Below, one piece after another: positions 23,826-35,351 of a stretch of 64,000 bases of DNA. The first letter of the stretch is position 1, and the number at the start of each line of letters is the position of its first letter. The notes beneath the pieces were generated by a model. The model had not been told where the DNA came from and did not search any database. It saw only the letters and a program-made list of their open reading frames with translations. Position numbers and translations under genes: made by a program. This DNA comes from Vigna angularis (taxonomy: Eukaryota; Streptophyta; Magnoliopsida; Fabales; Fabaceae): positions 48,953,630-49,017,629 of the forward strand of contig NC_068970.1 in assembly GCF_016808095.1 (NCBI RefSeq). Direction: 5' to 3'.

Positions 23826-26176
23826 TGTTAAAGATAAAATCGTCTATATAACCAAATACTTTCATGTTTTGAAGTTTAATTAAATAACATTAAAACAGAG
23901 TAATAATTAGAAAATAACTTAGGGTAAGAACATAAGACTTAGAGCCCAAACCCCAAACAAACACAACCTAGAACTAGAATCCCCAAACATAGAAAAACAT
24001 AGGAAAACACTTAGCTCCTAGAAAATAGAATAACATCTAGACTAAAACATCCACACGCATAACTAAATGATGTTATGCATAAAGCGTCCAAGAGAGATTG
24101 AGATAAAAGCTTAATGCTTATAATACCTGGAATAGGTATTTGGCTTCTTTCGAAAACAAAATAGGTCGAGACAATGCCTCTGACAAAATACATTAAAATA
24201 CTTAAAAATATGTAAGGAAGCTTAAACAAGTTAAACATCATATGTCTAAAACGAGACAAAAGCTAAAGAAGCATTTACTTGACTAAACGGTACAATGAGT
24301 TCAACAAGTACCTTATATTTTTTTATGAAATGTACATCTACGCTTGGTATCTTCAAGGAAAAGAACTTAGTTGTAAAATGCTACCTAACGGTAGGAAATC
24401 AAAATCACTTTGTTGTTTTGAGCAAGCATTAAATGACATTAAATGCTCAATGTTCAAAAACAACAAAAGTGATAAGAAAAGTCATATATGTTGCATGCAA
24501 AGTTTACTCTAATTTTGCAGATAAGCCATTCTACAACAAAAGTGATAAGACGCATAACTAAACGATGTTATGCCTAAAGCGTCCAAGAGAGATTGAGATA
24601 AAAGCTTAATGCTTATAATACCTGGAATAGGTATTTGGCTTCTTTCGAAAACAAAATAGGTCGAGACAATGTCTCTGACAAAATACATTAAAAGACTTAA
24701 AAATATGTAAGGAAGCTTAAACAAGCTAAACATCATCTGTCTAAAACGAGACAAAAGCTAAAGAAGCATTTACTTGACTAAACGGTACAATGAGTTCAAC
24801 AAGTACCTTATTTTTTTTTTTATGAAATGTACATCTATGCTTGGTATCTTCAAGGAAAAGAACTTAATTGTAAAATGCTACCTAATGGTAGGAAATCAAA
24901 ATCACTTTGTTGTTCTGAGCAAACATTAAATGACATTAAATGCTCAATGTTCAAAAACAACAAAAGTGATAAGAAAAGTCATATATGTTGCATGCAAAGT
25001 TTACTCTAATTTTGCAGATAAGCCATTCTACATGCATCCATAGTGCTACAGTTCAAATATCAAAATGTGGACGTTTGAGACAAAAGAGATATTCACAAAA
25101 TGTTCCTCACTTGAAGCAAAAGACTGAAAAAGCATCCTTGTTTTAACAAAGTTTACTTACACAAGTATAAAGGCTATAAACTACAAACTCAGTCTAACAG
25201 ACAAATATTCATGAAGCCTATAAATAGAAGATATCTCAAAAAGAAAATCAAGAGGATAACTTAAGAGAAAGTCTTAAAAAAGAAGAGCTTACAACGACAT
25301 ATTCATCTTGAAGAGAAAAAGAGAAAGAGCTCAAGAAAAAGAATACATCTGAGCTGAAGAAAAGAGAAGAAAATAGAGAAAGAAAAAGAGATACTCTCAA
25401 GCTTCATTATCAAATTGTTTACTATTGTAGAGAGAAGAGAGAAACAACTATGAGTGCTTAGACTTCATTGTATTGTATTCAAATCCTCTCATCGAGAGAT
25501 ATAGTCTGAACTACTTGTAAGCAATTGTTGATTGCAATTCTCAAGAGAATTAAAACACTTACAACTAAACTCTGTTTGAGTTGAGGAATCTAGGCGCGAT
25601 AGTCTAGTACCAATAGTGGTTTAAATACTCAAAGGAAATCTTGACAAGTTGCTGAGTACTAAGAGTGATGCGAATTCTCAAAGGAAATCTCGGCAGGGTG
25701 TTGAGTACTAGGAGTGGTGCTAATACTCAGAGGAAATCTCAACAAGGTAGCTGAGTACCAAGAGTGGTGCTAATCCTCATTTGTAATCGTTTGAAGATTA
25801 TAGTGGAACCCTCTGCGGAGGAGACTAGATGTAGCTCAATTAGAGTGAACCAATATAAAATCTCTTGTGTTATTTTCTCTTCTCTTAACTAAATGATCCT
25901 CTTGAAAAACCTTCAGTTGAACTTTATATTTTAAATACAGGAACTTCCAAGCTAAACGATTATTTTCCTTAAGGAAGTTCTTACAAAACACTAGAATAGA
26001 TATATTCTGAATAGCACACCAAACTTATCAACGTTTATACATATATCTCAAGTCAAGCGTCTAAGCTTTCAAAAGAATATTTCAAGAGCTTGATAGCGTG
26101 CTATATCAGAAGGGTTGCGAAAACGTTTTCCATTAACATTATTCAACTCCTCTTCTAGTGTTTTTCAAGTACTTCA
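23826..26176 (+). mobile_element. Solo LTR, about 2.35 kb, inside element B gag (SIRE/Maximus-like)
   Basis: The block begins TGTTAAAG and ends TACTTCA. It is flanked by GCAAA (23821-23825) and AGAAA (26177-26181), a 4/5 match expected of an old 5-bp target duplication. Removing it restores the gag reading across the junction (phe-cys-lys then asp-leu-his). The 3' part has a TGTAATCG motif, a TATAAAATCTC-like stretch and repeats of the form CTGAGTACTAAGAGTG. It contains a 495-bp internal tandem duplication. No internal retroelement genes are present, hence a solo LTR. The family assignment is tentative. Confidence 0.7.
24055..25033. repeat. Tandem duplication of about 495 bp within the solo LTR
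   Basis: The block beginning ACGCATAACTAAA at 24055 recurs at 24550 and extends to about 25033. The copies are highly similar, with scattered substitutions such as ACATCTACGCTTGG against ACATCTATGCTTGG. Short shadow frames in the two copies give near-identical translations, which reflects the duplication and not a gene. Confidence 0.95.
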
Positions 26177-26181
26177 AGAAA

Positions 26182-27240
26182 GACCTTCATGGTCTTATTG
26201 AGGAACAAACTGTTAAACCAGTAGATAAATACGAGGGGGGATTGGAAGAAAATAAATAAAAAGATTATTATCATGATCAGACAATGGATAAATTAATCAA
26301 ATTATCAACATGTATTAGATGATACTCATCTTATAACTTATGGAAGATATTAAGCTTGTTGTTTGAGTCTAAAAACTCCTTAAACACGACATTCCTTGTT
26401 AAAAAACTAGTAAACTTGAAATACAAGGATGAAAATTGTTTGTGAGAATTGTTCGTGATACGAAGAATGGAAAGTTGTGGTTGTACCAACAAAAAAAGAA
26501 ATGTAGAAGATTGCATTTCATAAAGAGATTCAATATGAACAATTTTGAGCCAATTAACACTCCACTTGCAAGTCACTTTAAGTTGAGCTCAAAGCATTGT
26601 CCTACAAGTGAGAAAGAGAAAGAAGAAATGTAGAAGATTGCATTTCATCTATAGTTGATAGTTTGATGTATGTTATGGTGTGGACAAGGCCGAAAATTGT
26701 TCATGTTATTGGTGTAGTGAGTCACTTCCTTATAATCATGGGAAATAGCATTGTTAATCTATGAAATGGGTGCTTAGGTATCTCAAAGGTACTTCTAGAG
26801 TTTGTTTATTCTCTGAAACTGGTAAGCCTATGTTAAATGGTTACACAGATGCATACATGGCTAATGATGTGGATTATAGGAAGTTTGCTTTTGGTTACAT
26901 AATGACCTTTGCAGGGGGAGCAATGTCATGGAAATCTAGACTACAAATATGTGTTTCTCCATATTTTACATAGGCAAAATATGTTGTTGTTACAAAAGTT
27001 GCTAAGGAGCTCCTGTGGATTCATAAATTCTTACAAGAGTTGAGATTATTACAAGAAAAATGTGTTTTATATTATGATAGTCATGTAATTCATCTTAGCA
27101 AAACTTAAACTTTTCATTCAAGGTCAAAGTATATTGAAGAGGATGCATTAAAGATGAAGCAATTATCATTAGAAAATTCATACTTACGAGAATGGATTAG
27201 ATATGATGACAAAGATCTTAATTGAATTTTTTTTTTGCTA
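26182..27240 (+). pseudogene. Element B gag remnant and reverse transcriptase/RNase H remnant
   Basis: From 26182 the frame resumes copia gag. The stretch around 26,340-26,430 corresponds to the gag region before the zinc knuckle (LVKKLVNLKYKD type). From 26,440 it is the end of the reverse transcriptase (FNMNNFEPINTPLASHFKL). From 26,761 it is RNase H (WVLRYLKGTSRVCLFSETGK, then a YTDAYMA segment). Numerous stops and frameshifts make it non-functional. Zinc knuckle, protease, integrase and the YVDD active site are deleted. Confidence 0.85.
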
Positions 27241-27518
27241 GTTGTAACGAAAAAACCAATTTAATTGACTATGATCTCAATTAATTAGTGAGAGGAAGAA
27301 ATTTCAGCTGGGTCACAAATTTATTAGGCCCGTACTAACTTAATTAAGAAAAATAAATGAAAAAATATATTTTTCTTTATGCGCTACTAGTCCATTATGC
27401 AATTTAAAGTTATGCAACCCTTTGCATCATGTTTTCAAGAAAGAAAGATAAAGAAAAGTTCTAAGTGCCTCTAGTAAGAGAAAAAAAAGAGAGAAGCCAC
27501 CATAGGGTGGATAAGAAG

Positions 27519-27693
27519 TGTTAGAATTATTGGTTATTGTGTATGAGTTATATGTGTATGAGTTGTGTTCAAGTGTGTTACAACTAAGAGTGAGTTGGAA
27601 AGGAGTGTGGTTAGTTACTTTGTTTTCTATAAATGTAAGTGTAGAGGTGTTTAAGACCTTAAGTAATACATATTCCTGTATTACATTTTAACA
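27519..27693 (+). repeat. 5' LTR of element A
   Basis: 175 bp, TG...CA, followed immediately by the initiator-tRNA primer-binding site at 27694. A TATA-like CTATAAATG lies about 50 bp before its end. Confidence 0.93.
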
Positions 27694-28003
27694 TGGTATC
27701 AGAGCAGGTTCTTCTGGTGGTCTTTGCTGTCTGCCGGCGGCCAACCGCCATGGCCGCTGGCAGCCCCTAAAAATTTCATAAGATCCATTTTCTCTTCTTC
27801 TTAAATCTCAACACCCAGAATCAAAGAGACCTAAAGTCTCCTGGGAACCCTAGAGAGACACTCCCTTCGTAATAGTCAGCCGTCGCGAGCCGCAACCCAA
27901 TCGATCGCCCCTCTCTGTCATCGCCAATCACTATCCGCCGCCAACCTCTGTCCGCCGCCGGCCACCAGCACAGTTTTGACGGGTGACCAGTGTAAGACCC
28001 ATG

Positions 28004-28059
<56 letters not shown>

Positions 28060-28215
28060 ATAGTAAATTTTAGCATTTTATTAGTAATAATAATTTTAAT
28101 GGATAGAAAAATGTAAATTTTTGGATATAAAATTATAGTAATTCTAGAGGGAGAGCTTCAAATTTTTGATAACTTATTTAGGATTTTTTTTTAGAAAAGT
28201 GAATAGTGAATAGTA

Positions 28216-28253
<38 letters not shown>

Positions 28254-28822
28254 GGTTAAAAAAAAAAAAAATAAAAAAAAAAATTATATATTAAAATAAA
28301 TTGTGGAATAGAACACTCCACGTAGAATTAATCATTCAGAGATAAGAATAGTGAATAAAAAATAATTTTTGAATAGTAAAAATGAATAGTAAAAGTGAAT
28401 AATAAAAATGAATAGTAAAAATGAATAGTAAAATTTTTGGCTATAAATAGCCAAGGGGGGGGAGGCTGAAGATTTACACCAAAATTCTAGAGAAATTGTG
28501 AGAGAAGAGAGTTGGAGGAAATTCTAGTTGAAGAGGGGAAATTCTGAAAGTTTCCGGAGAACGGTTTGAGAAGAGGAAACTAAGTCTGGAATAGAGGTAA
28601 GGGGAGCTAACTTTGAGTATTTCCTTTTGTATTATCTTGAGTCTAGAATATGCTATATTCTGTTTTTGTCTGATCTTAAATCTTGAATATGGAGTATTTT
28701 GTTTCTGTATGATCTTGAAATTTAAATAAGAGTATGCTTCTGTGATGATATCCAAGTGTGATAATTGTAAAATGTGATATTGATTATGTTATGCCATTTG
28801 TATGTTATTAGTTGTTTTTTTT

Positions 28823-29275
28823 TTATTTTGGAAGGATTAGAAATTGTCTAACCGGCTCTGCCAGATTCAATTTCTTGTTTCCCCAAACATTTTATTGCTT
28901 TCCTTATTTATTTTTATTGTATTTTGGAAGGATTAGAAGTTGTCTAACCGACTCTGCCAGATTCAACTTCTTGTTTCCCCAAACTATTTATTGCTTTACT
29001 TATTTATTTTATTGCATTTTTGGAAGGATTAGAAGTTGTCTAACCGGCTCTGCCAGATTCAACTTCTTGTTTCCCCAGACATGTTATTGTTCGTGTTATT
29101 TAATTATATTGTATTTTTGGATGGATTAGAAGTTGTCTAACCGGCTCTGCCAGATTCAACTTCTTGTTTCCCCAGAAATTTTATTGTTTTATCTATTTTT
29201 TTTATTGCATCTTTCTGGAAGGATGAGAAGTTGTCTAACCGGCTCTGCCAGATTCAACTTCTTGATTCCCCTAAA
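28823..29275. repeat. Five tandem copies of a 96-bp unit with internal hairpin
   Basis: Copies begin at GAAGGATTAG near 28831, 28927, 29023, 29120 and 29218. Each holds AGAAGTTG, then TCTAACCGGCTCTGCCAGAT, then CAACTTCT, so the core is an inverted repeat with 8-bp arms and a conserved 21-bp loop. The conserved core alternates with variable T-rich spacers. Confidence 0.95.
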
Positions 29276-30310
29276 TTTTTATATTAATATTATTTTGATG
29301 GTAATGGGAGCTAATTATTTTTGTATGAATTTATTTTATAAAATATTTGCATATGAATGTTGAACTGGTGTGCTCTTGTGAAACTATTTTATGACTTTTA
29401 TTATATTGGGTATGATAACTGAAACTGTGAAATTTTACATGTTGTGATGTGATGAATTTAATCTGTTCTGAATGAGTTTGTTGGCTGAAATTGATCTTGT
29501 TGGAAGGTCTGAAGTAAGGGTTCTGAAATAGCTTATATATGGGTATTAAATAGATGTACAGATATTGTTTGAGGTTGCTATGAGAGGAAGTGAACACATT
29601 AAAATTTGGCATTTCAAATTTAGAGCATAAGAGAACATGGTAGATAATTTAAATAAATCAATTGTTAATTATTGAGGGCCTTTCTTTGTTGGTAGGATAG
29701 AGGAACCTTAAAAACCTGAGTTGGCACATCCCTGATCATAGAGCAGCCCTGGCCTGGTCCAGTCAGTTGTGACTAGTCATATGTGCTGGCGTCGAAGGTG
29801 AGTTTGATGCGTTCAGACATCTGGGTCCTCTCCGGTGACCAATTGGAGTAAAGAAAAATCTATACTAGGATGAAAATAAAATAAAACAAGTTGATTGTAG
29901 ATGCATAATATTATCATGGTAAAAATTTCATATATATTTTATTACATTGAGCCCAGACTTTAATATGTAGTTCCTAAGATATGTTGATATATTTTGGTTG
30001 ATCCATGATCTTTGTTTGGTGAAAATACGTTGAGTTATACTCGTTATGGGCAAAATGAGTTTATAATATGAAGCATGATATCTGGCAATAGGTTTAATTT
30101 AGTGATACCAAAACGGGTTATTATGAATTCATGATTAAAGAATGAACATGATTGAGTTAGGTGGATAAGAGGGTATGAATTGTTGGTTTTATGAAATGTT
30201 GGGGTGGATATGAGAAATCATTACTTATGAAATGATGTTACTACCGGGAGTAGTATGTTCGAGTTATACCATGAGAGTTTGGTATGAGCAAAGTAACACC
30301 TGAGGTTTAT

Positions 30311-30482
30311 GAAAGCAGGCAGAAAGTGGTCTGACCATAAGGCTTTGACATAAACATATGATTCGTAAGTTTTATAAAAGCAGGCAGAGAGGGGTCTGAC
30401 CATAAGGCTTCAGAAAGTAAGACATAGTATATAAGTGAGGCTTAAGGAAGCAGGCAGAGAGCGGTCTGACCATAAGGCTTCA
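30311..30482. repeat. Three tandem copies of a roughly 67-bp unit
   Basis: The motif GCAGGCAGARAGNGGTCTGA followed by CCATAAGGCTT occurs at 30315, 30380 and 30450 within the gypsy LTR. The spacers between copies are more variable. Confidence 0.93.
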
Positions 30483-31146
30483 TGAGTAAGCATGGTACAC
30501 TTGTAAGATTTATGGAAATGAGAAAGATGATTTTGATAATGATGAATTAATGACATCGAAATAATGATATTTTATCAATTGCAGAAATACATGATTATAA
30601 TAATTTTATTACAAGTTTAATGATTTTATGATATGGTTGGCTTACCCTTATTTGTTTGTACTATGATCATATAACTCATGTTATATGTGATTAGATAATG
30701 TTGCAGATGCGGTTGAAAAAGCTTAGAGATGAGAGAGATGCGGGGAAAAACTTTCAGGGATTTTTGTAAAAAGAATAAATTTGTATTGGGAAGATTATGT
30801 TGTGTAAAATTTATAAGTTGAAATTTCAATGGTGAAGACTATATTGTTTAAAGTTTGTAAGTTTGGTATTGTACTTTGGAGTAATTGAAATAAAGTTTGA
30901 TTGTTTATATGAGATATCAAATTAATTTAGTCTCTACTATCAGTAATACCCTTTAAAATATTTGGGTGTTACATTATGGTATCAGAGCAATGGTTTTCGA
31001 AAGTATTTTGGGACTATGGGGAGTGAAATTATTATTCTTAGTAAAACTATTAATTGTTATGATGAAAATGACTATTGGAGGAAATTGATATCATATGCTA
31101 AATTGTATTGTTATCTTTTTGAAGAAATCATTTAAACTCGACAAAG

Positions 31147-33518
31147 ATGCAGCAACAACAAGTTGATCAAGTACCTCAAAATCATTCTAGCTTGAATGAC
31201 TTCTTAAGGCATGATCCAACTAAATTTAATGGGGAGGCTACTCCTGATGAGGCTGACTCTTGGCTAAGGCAGAACGAGAAGATTTTTCGGGTAATAACTT
31301 GCTCAGAAGAACAAAAATTAACTTATGCATCATTTCTTTTGGTGGGTGAGGCTGAATATTGGTGGGAAAGTATGCAACAGTTGATGACGGTTCGTGGTGA
31401 GGCTGTGAATTGGGAGAACTTTAAGATAAGGTTCTTGGAAAAATATTTTCCAAACAGTGCAAAATTTGCAAGGGAGGCAGAGTTTCTGACCTTACAACAA
31501 AGAAGGTTATCAGTACAAGAGTACGTAGTAAAATTTAATTATCTCTCGAGGTTTTATACTCAGAATATCACAGAAGAATGGAGATGTCGAAAATTCGAGG
31601 GAGGACTAAGGCATGAACTGAAGAAGGTACTTATGCCATTGGAAATACAAGAGTTTACAGCATTGGTAGAGAAAGCCAGAATGATAGAATTGTTGGAGTT
31701 TGATCCAAGTAGAGTTTCCAGACTTGCAAAGGGAGAATCTTCAATGAAATTCAACAAAAAACCTTATGAAAAACCACAATTATCATATCGAGGAACAGTG
31801 AAGTGTTTTGAGTGTGGAGGGGCACATTTCAGACGTGACTGCCCTAAACTTATTGGGGAAAGAGTTGAAGGGAAGAGATGTTTCATCTGCAATGATCCGG
31901 GACACTTTGCTAATGTCTGTCCAAAGAAAAAGAAAGTGGGTGAACCACAACAACAAGATTCTGCTGAAGTAAAGCCCCGGGCAACAGGAAGAGTATTTGC
32001 AATGTCTGTAGAAGAGGCTACTAAGCCAGGTACATTAATCTTACATACCTGTATGTTGTTAGGAGAATCCGTATATGTTTTGTTTGACTCTGGAGCCACA
32101 CACTCCTTTATATCCCTAGCATGTTTAGAAAGACTCGGATTATCGATGCATGATCTAGGGTGTGAATTAGTAGTTTCTACACCAGCATCGGGACCAGTTG
32201 CGACCAGTTCAGTCTGTGTCGGATGCCCGATCCAAATTGCAGGACGCAAGTTCAAAGTGAACTTGATCTGCTTACCCCTTCAAAATCTAGACATTATTTT
32301 GGGAATGGATTGGTTGACTGCCAATCACGTTCTTATTGACTGCGGGAAACAAAAGATAGAGTTTCTAAATTTGAACGATTTAGAACTAAGCTCAACTCGA
32401 GTCGTTGTGAAAGATATCAAAGTTCACAATAGATCTAGCGCCCGTAGCTGGCCCGGTTTCTATGGCTCCATACAGAATGGCTTCTGCCGAACTAGCAGAG
32501 TTGAAAAAGCAAATCGAAGATCTGTTGGAGAAGAAGTTTATCCGTCCAAGTGTGTCTCCATGGGGAGCTCCTGTATTGCTGGTGAAGAAGAAGGATGGAA
32601 GTTCAAGGTTGTGCGTGGATTATCGACAGTTGAACAAGGTTACAATAAAGAACAAATATCCTTTGCCAAGAATCGATGATCTATTAGATCAGTTGAGGGG
32701 AGCAGAGGTGTTTTCGAAAATTGATCTCAGATATGGGTACCATCAGATTCTTGTCAAGACGGAAGATGTACAAAAGACGGCTTTCAGATCTCTCTACGGA
32801 CACTTTGAGTACGTAGTAATGCCGTTTGGCGTGACGAATGCTCCAGCGATTTTTATGGACTACATGAACAGGATATTTCGGTCATGTTTAGATAAGTTCG
32901 TGGTAGTATTTATAGACGATATTCTTATCTATTCAGAGAATAAGGAAAAACATGCAGAACACTTGAGGATGGCGTTGGAAATTTTGAGAAAACATCAACT
33001 GTATGGGAAACTGTCAAAGTGTGAGTTCTGGATAGAGAAAGTAAATTTTTTGGGTCATGTGATTTCTGCTCAAGGAATCTCAGTGGATCCAGCAAAAGTG
33101 GAAGTTGTGCTAAAGTAGGAGCGGCCGAAAACTGTAACTGAAGTACGAAGTTTTGTAGGATTAGTCGATTATTACCGACGTTTCGTCGAAGGGTTTTCCA
33201 AGATTGTAGGCCCTCTAACTCAATTAACTCGTAAAGATCAACCATTCCTGTGGACTGACAAGTGCGAAGCCAGTTTTGAAGATATGAAGCAACGGCTAAC
33301 GTCAGCACCAGTATTAATCATTCCAGACTCCAACAAATCTTTTGAGGTGTACTGTGATGCGTCATATCAAGGTTTGGGGTGCGTCCTAATGCAAGGAAGG
33401 AGACCTGTAGCTTATGCATCTAGGCAGCTAAAGGCGCATGAGAAGAACTACCCAACGCATGACATAGAACTTGCAGCAGTAGTATTTGCATTAAAGACAT
33501 GGAGACACTACCTCTATA
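31147..33518 (+). pseudogene. Gypsy gag-pol of the nested element (broken)
   Basis: A gag frame starts at ATG 31147. It has a retrotransposon gag domain (about residues 10-190), then two zinc knuckles, CFECGGAHFRRDC (one residue short of canonical) and CFICNDPGHFANVC. An aspartic protease follows, with active-site FDSGATHSF (about residues 314-322). Past about 32,400 the frame is lost through a deletion. Reverse transcriptase continues in another frame from 32,462, including VDYRQLNK and FIDD. A TAG at 33116 replaces the usual Trp in the connection segment. RNase H begins ([10 protein letters not shown]) and is cut at WRHYLY. Integrase is absent. Confidence 0.93.
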
Positions 33519-34208
33519 GAACTCCCTCTCTCTGTTCAGACCCTCTAGAGCAGCCATTGCTGCTATCTTCGTCTCCGCCGTTGATGGACCAGCGCCTAAT
33601 CCTACCTTTTTCCGCTTTCGTCATCCTCCAGCTCTACTGTAGGGGGTTTCGCCTCTGTGTTGCTGTTCTTGCCTTTTTCTCACTATATTTGCCGCTTTGT
33701 CAATTTCTTAAGATTGCAAATCTTTTTGATCTTCGGACCAACAACTGTGATACTTCCAATCTCAGTCAACAATTTCATTGTTTCCGCCATGCCGTTCACA
33801 TTGAGGGAGAGTATTGTTCCAAGACAACACTGCAAAGGAAATGTCAGTCCACCATGGGTGTAGTCCCTACAGTTTTGTAGCTTTTACTACTGTTGATCCC
33901 ATCACCCATCCATCATTGATGGGGATTCAGTGTAGTCCCTGCAGTTTTATAGCTTTCAACCACTGCAGATCCCGTCACTCATCCATCATTCATGGGGATT
34001 CAGTCCTTGCAGTTTGTCATTGTTCACCGTTGCTCTCCTTCATCCACTTTTGAAGTTGAAGTTTCACAAGCTGCTATTAGTTCATTGACATGTGATAACC
34101 CATCTCTGTTTGCCTCACACTCTTAAAGACAAATCATCGAGTTCAAAACTGAGTTCAATTATTCAAAGCTTGGTTCATACAATTTGTATGCTCCAGCCTG
34201 AGGGGGAG
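33519..34208 (+). other. 3' internal part of element A, non-coding, with tandem repeats
   Basis: This segment resumes element A after the gypsy break. It has no intact domain. At 33858-34010 a unit of about 72 bp (TGTAGTCCCTACAGTTTTGT ...) is repeated twice with the start of a third copy. Its last 60 bp read as the end of a copia pol, followed by a purine tract and the 3' LTR. Confidence 0.75.
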
Positions 34209-34383
34209 TGTTAGAATTATTGGTTATTGTGTATGAGTTATGTGTGTATGAGTTGTGTTCAAGTGTGTTCCAACTAAGAGTGAGTTGGAAATGAGTGTGG
34301 TTAGTTACTTTGTTTTCTATAAATGTAAGTGTAGAGGTGTTTAAGACCTTAAGTAATACATATTCCTGTATTCCATTTTAACA
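34209..34383 (+). repeat. 3' LTR of element A
   Basis: 175 bp, preceded by the polypurine tract GAGGGGGAG and followed by the target duplication AGAAG. Confidence 0.93.
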
Positions 34384-34715
34384 AGAAGAATAGAGCAACC
34401 AATGTATCTTGTGGAAGTCAATTCGAAAAAGTTAGTTTGGAAAAAATGTTTTATTATATTGGGGTTCTCCATGTAGTTTGGTTAAGTACCCGTTGAAGTT
34501 TTCTTGTGCTATTATCCACCTTGTTGATGAAGAAAATATTTTCTTTTGTCCTGTAGATTTTTCCTTTTTTACATGTTAAAAATTTTGGTATATGCTAGTT
34601 TTTCTTTTCTTTATTTTTTGTGATTTCATTGCTTTGTGTATCATTTATGTATAGAAAATATTTAATTTTGGTTTTCATTTTATGTACTATTTGTTTTTTT
34701 TTATTTTCACAATAA

Positions 34716-35305
34716 TATACATCTACTATGAAATTTCTAACAGACTTATACTTAAAAACTAGAAATTATAAATTTTTGAATATTACTTATTTTAATAAAA
34801 TAAACTTATAGGATTTATTATTTTTAGTAATTTAATTGTATAAAAATAAGGTTATTAAAACCTTGAACTTTAATATTTTTTTAATATTTTACATTATATA
34901 ACTAAAGAAAAAAAATTACAAAACTAAGAATTCTTTATATGAATTGACCTATGATCAAATATTATGCAAAATGAGTAAAAAAAAAGTTAGTTTGTACTTT
35001 TATATAAATGTATTTTTATATAAAATGAAACCGTCTAACTTATTCTTTATGAGATAAATGTGAGACATACCAAAAATGGGTTGAGATAATCAACATTACT
35101 AACCCTACTTTTATGTTGATAATGATTTTGTGCTAGTTCGAAACTCATTTCTTTTATATATATTTATACAGTAATCTACTTCTATTATTATTAGAGTCAA
35201 TTTTAACTGAAGGAATTAACTTACAATATGAAAAAACTCTTATTTGAATGAATAAATATTGGTATTTAAATAAATTAAACTTACACATTGTTAAATAATG
35301 AGATA

Positions 35306-35351
<46 letters not shown>

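Larger units (their letters stand above)
27991..30973 (+). repeat. 5' LTR of the nested gypsy element, about 2.98 kb
   Basis: It starts TGTAAGACCC and ends GGTGTTACA, so the termini form a TGTAA/TTACA inverted repeat. It contains a (TA)n tract (28004-28054), a run of GAATAGT heptamers (28201-28255), five copies of a 96-bp repeat (28823-29275) and three copies of a roughly 67-bp repeat (30311-30482). No second LTR exists in the window to confirm the borders, so the ends rest on the TG/CA termini and the adjacent primer-binding site. Confidence 0.8.
27991..33518 (+). mobile_element. Truncated gypsy (Tekay/Del-like chromovirus) nested in element A
   Basis: A single long 5' LTR (27991-30973) is followed by a primer-binding site (TGGTATCAGAGC at 30977), a gag and a pol that stops abruptly inside RNase H at about 33518, where copia-type element A sequence resumes. 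There is no 3' LTR. Reverse transcriptase motifs ([25 protein letters not shown]) place it in the Ty3/gypsy group. The chromovirus assignment is by resemblance. Internal decay includes a deletion and frame change between protease and reverse transcriptase near 32,400 and a TAG stop at 33116. Confidence 0.88.
27519..34383 (+). mobile_element. Element A: short-LTR copia-like element, non-autonomous, carrying a nested gypsy
   Basis: Two 175-bp LTRs (27519-27693 and 34209-34383) start TGTTAGAATT and end TTTTAACA, with four differences by eye (about 2%). A perfect 5-bp target duplication AGAAG flanks it (27514-27518 and 34384-34388). The primer-binding site TGGTATCAGAGC follows the 5' LTR directly, and a purine tract GAGGGGGAG precedes the 3' LTR. 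The element's own interior is only about 1 kb (27694-27990 and about 33519-34208). It ends with the copia pol tail encoding YNLYAPA-like sequence. It lies in the 3' LTR of element B. Confidence 0.93.
23203..34715 (+). mobile_element. Element B: old, heavily decayed Tork/TNT1-like copia retrotransposon
   Basis: The 5' LTR (about 23203-23691) ends directly before a primer-binding site of initiator-tRNA type (TGGTATCAGGACTC). A gag start (about 23740-23825) is split by a solo LTR and resumes at 26182. Reverse transcriptase C-terminus and RNase H remnants follow (26436-27240). The 3' LTR (from about 27309) is interrupted by element A at 27519 and resumes at 34389. LTR identity was judged by blocks, for example CACTAACTTAATTAAGAAAA against GTACTAACTTAATTAAGAAAA. 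Much of gag, protease, integrase and reverse transcriptase is gone. The outer boundaries are approximate and no target duplication could be set. Confidence 0.65.

Noticed and set aside
28199..28260. Run of GAATAGT heptamers considered as a CRISPR-like or telomere-like array
   Set aside because: Units are adjacent without spacers and do not match the plant telomere repeat. It is a simple minisatellite in the gypsy LTR.
28812..29363. Repeated frames (RIRSCLTGSARFNFLFPQT and similar) that look like a repeat protein
   Set aside because: They are translations of the 96-bp DNA repeat inside a gypsy LTR. The unit keeps frame only by chance and there is no start or promoter logic.
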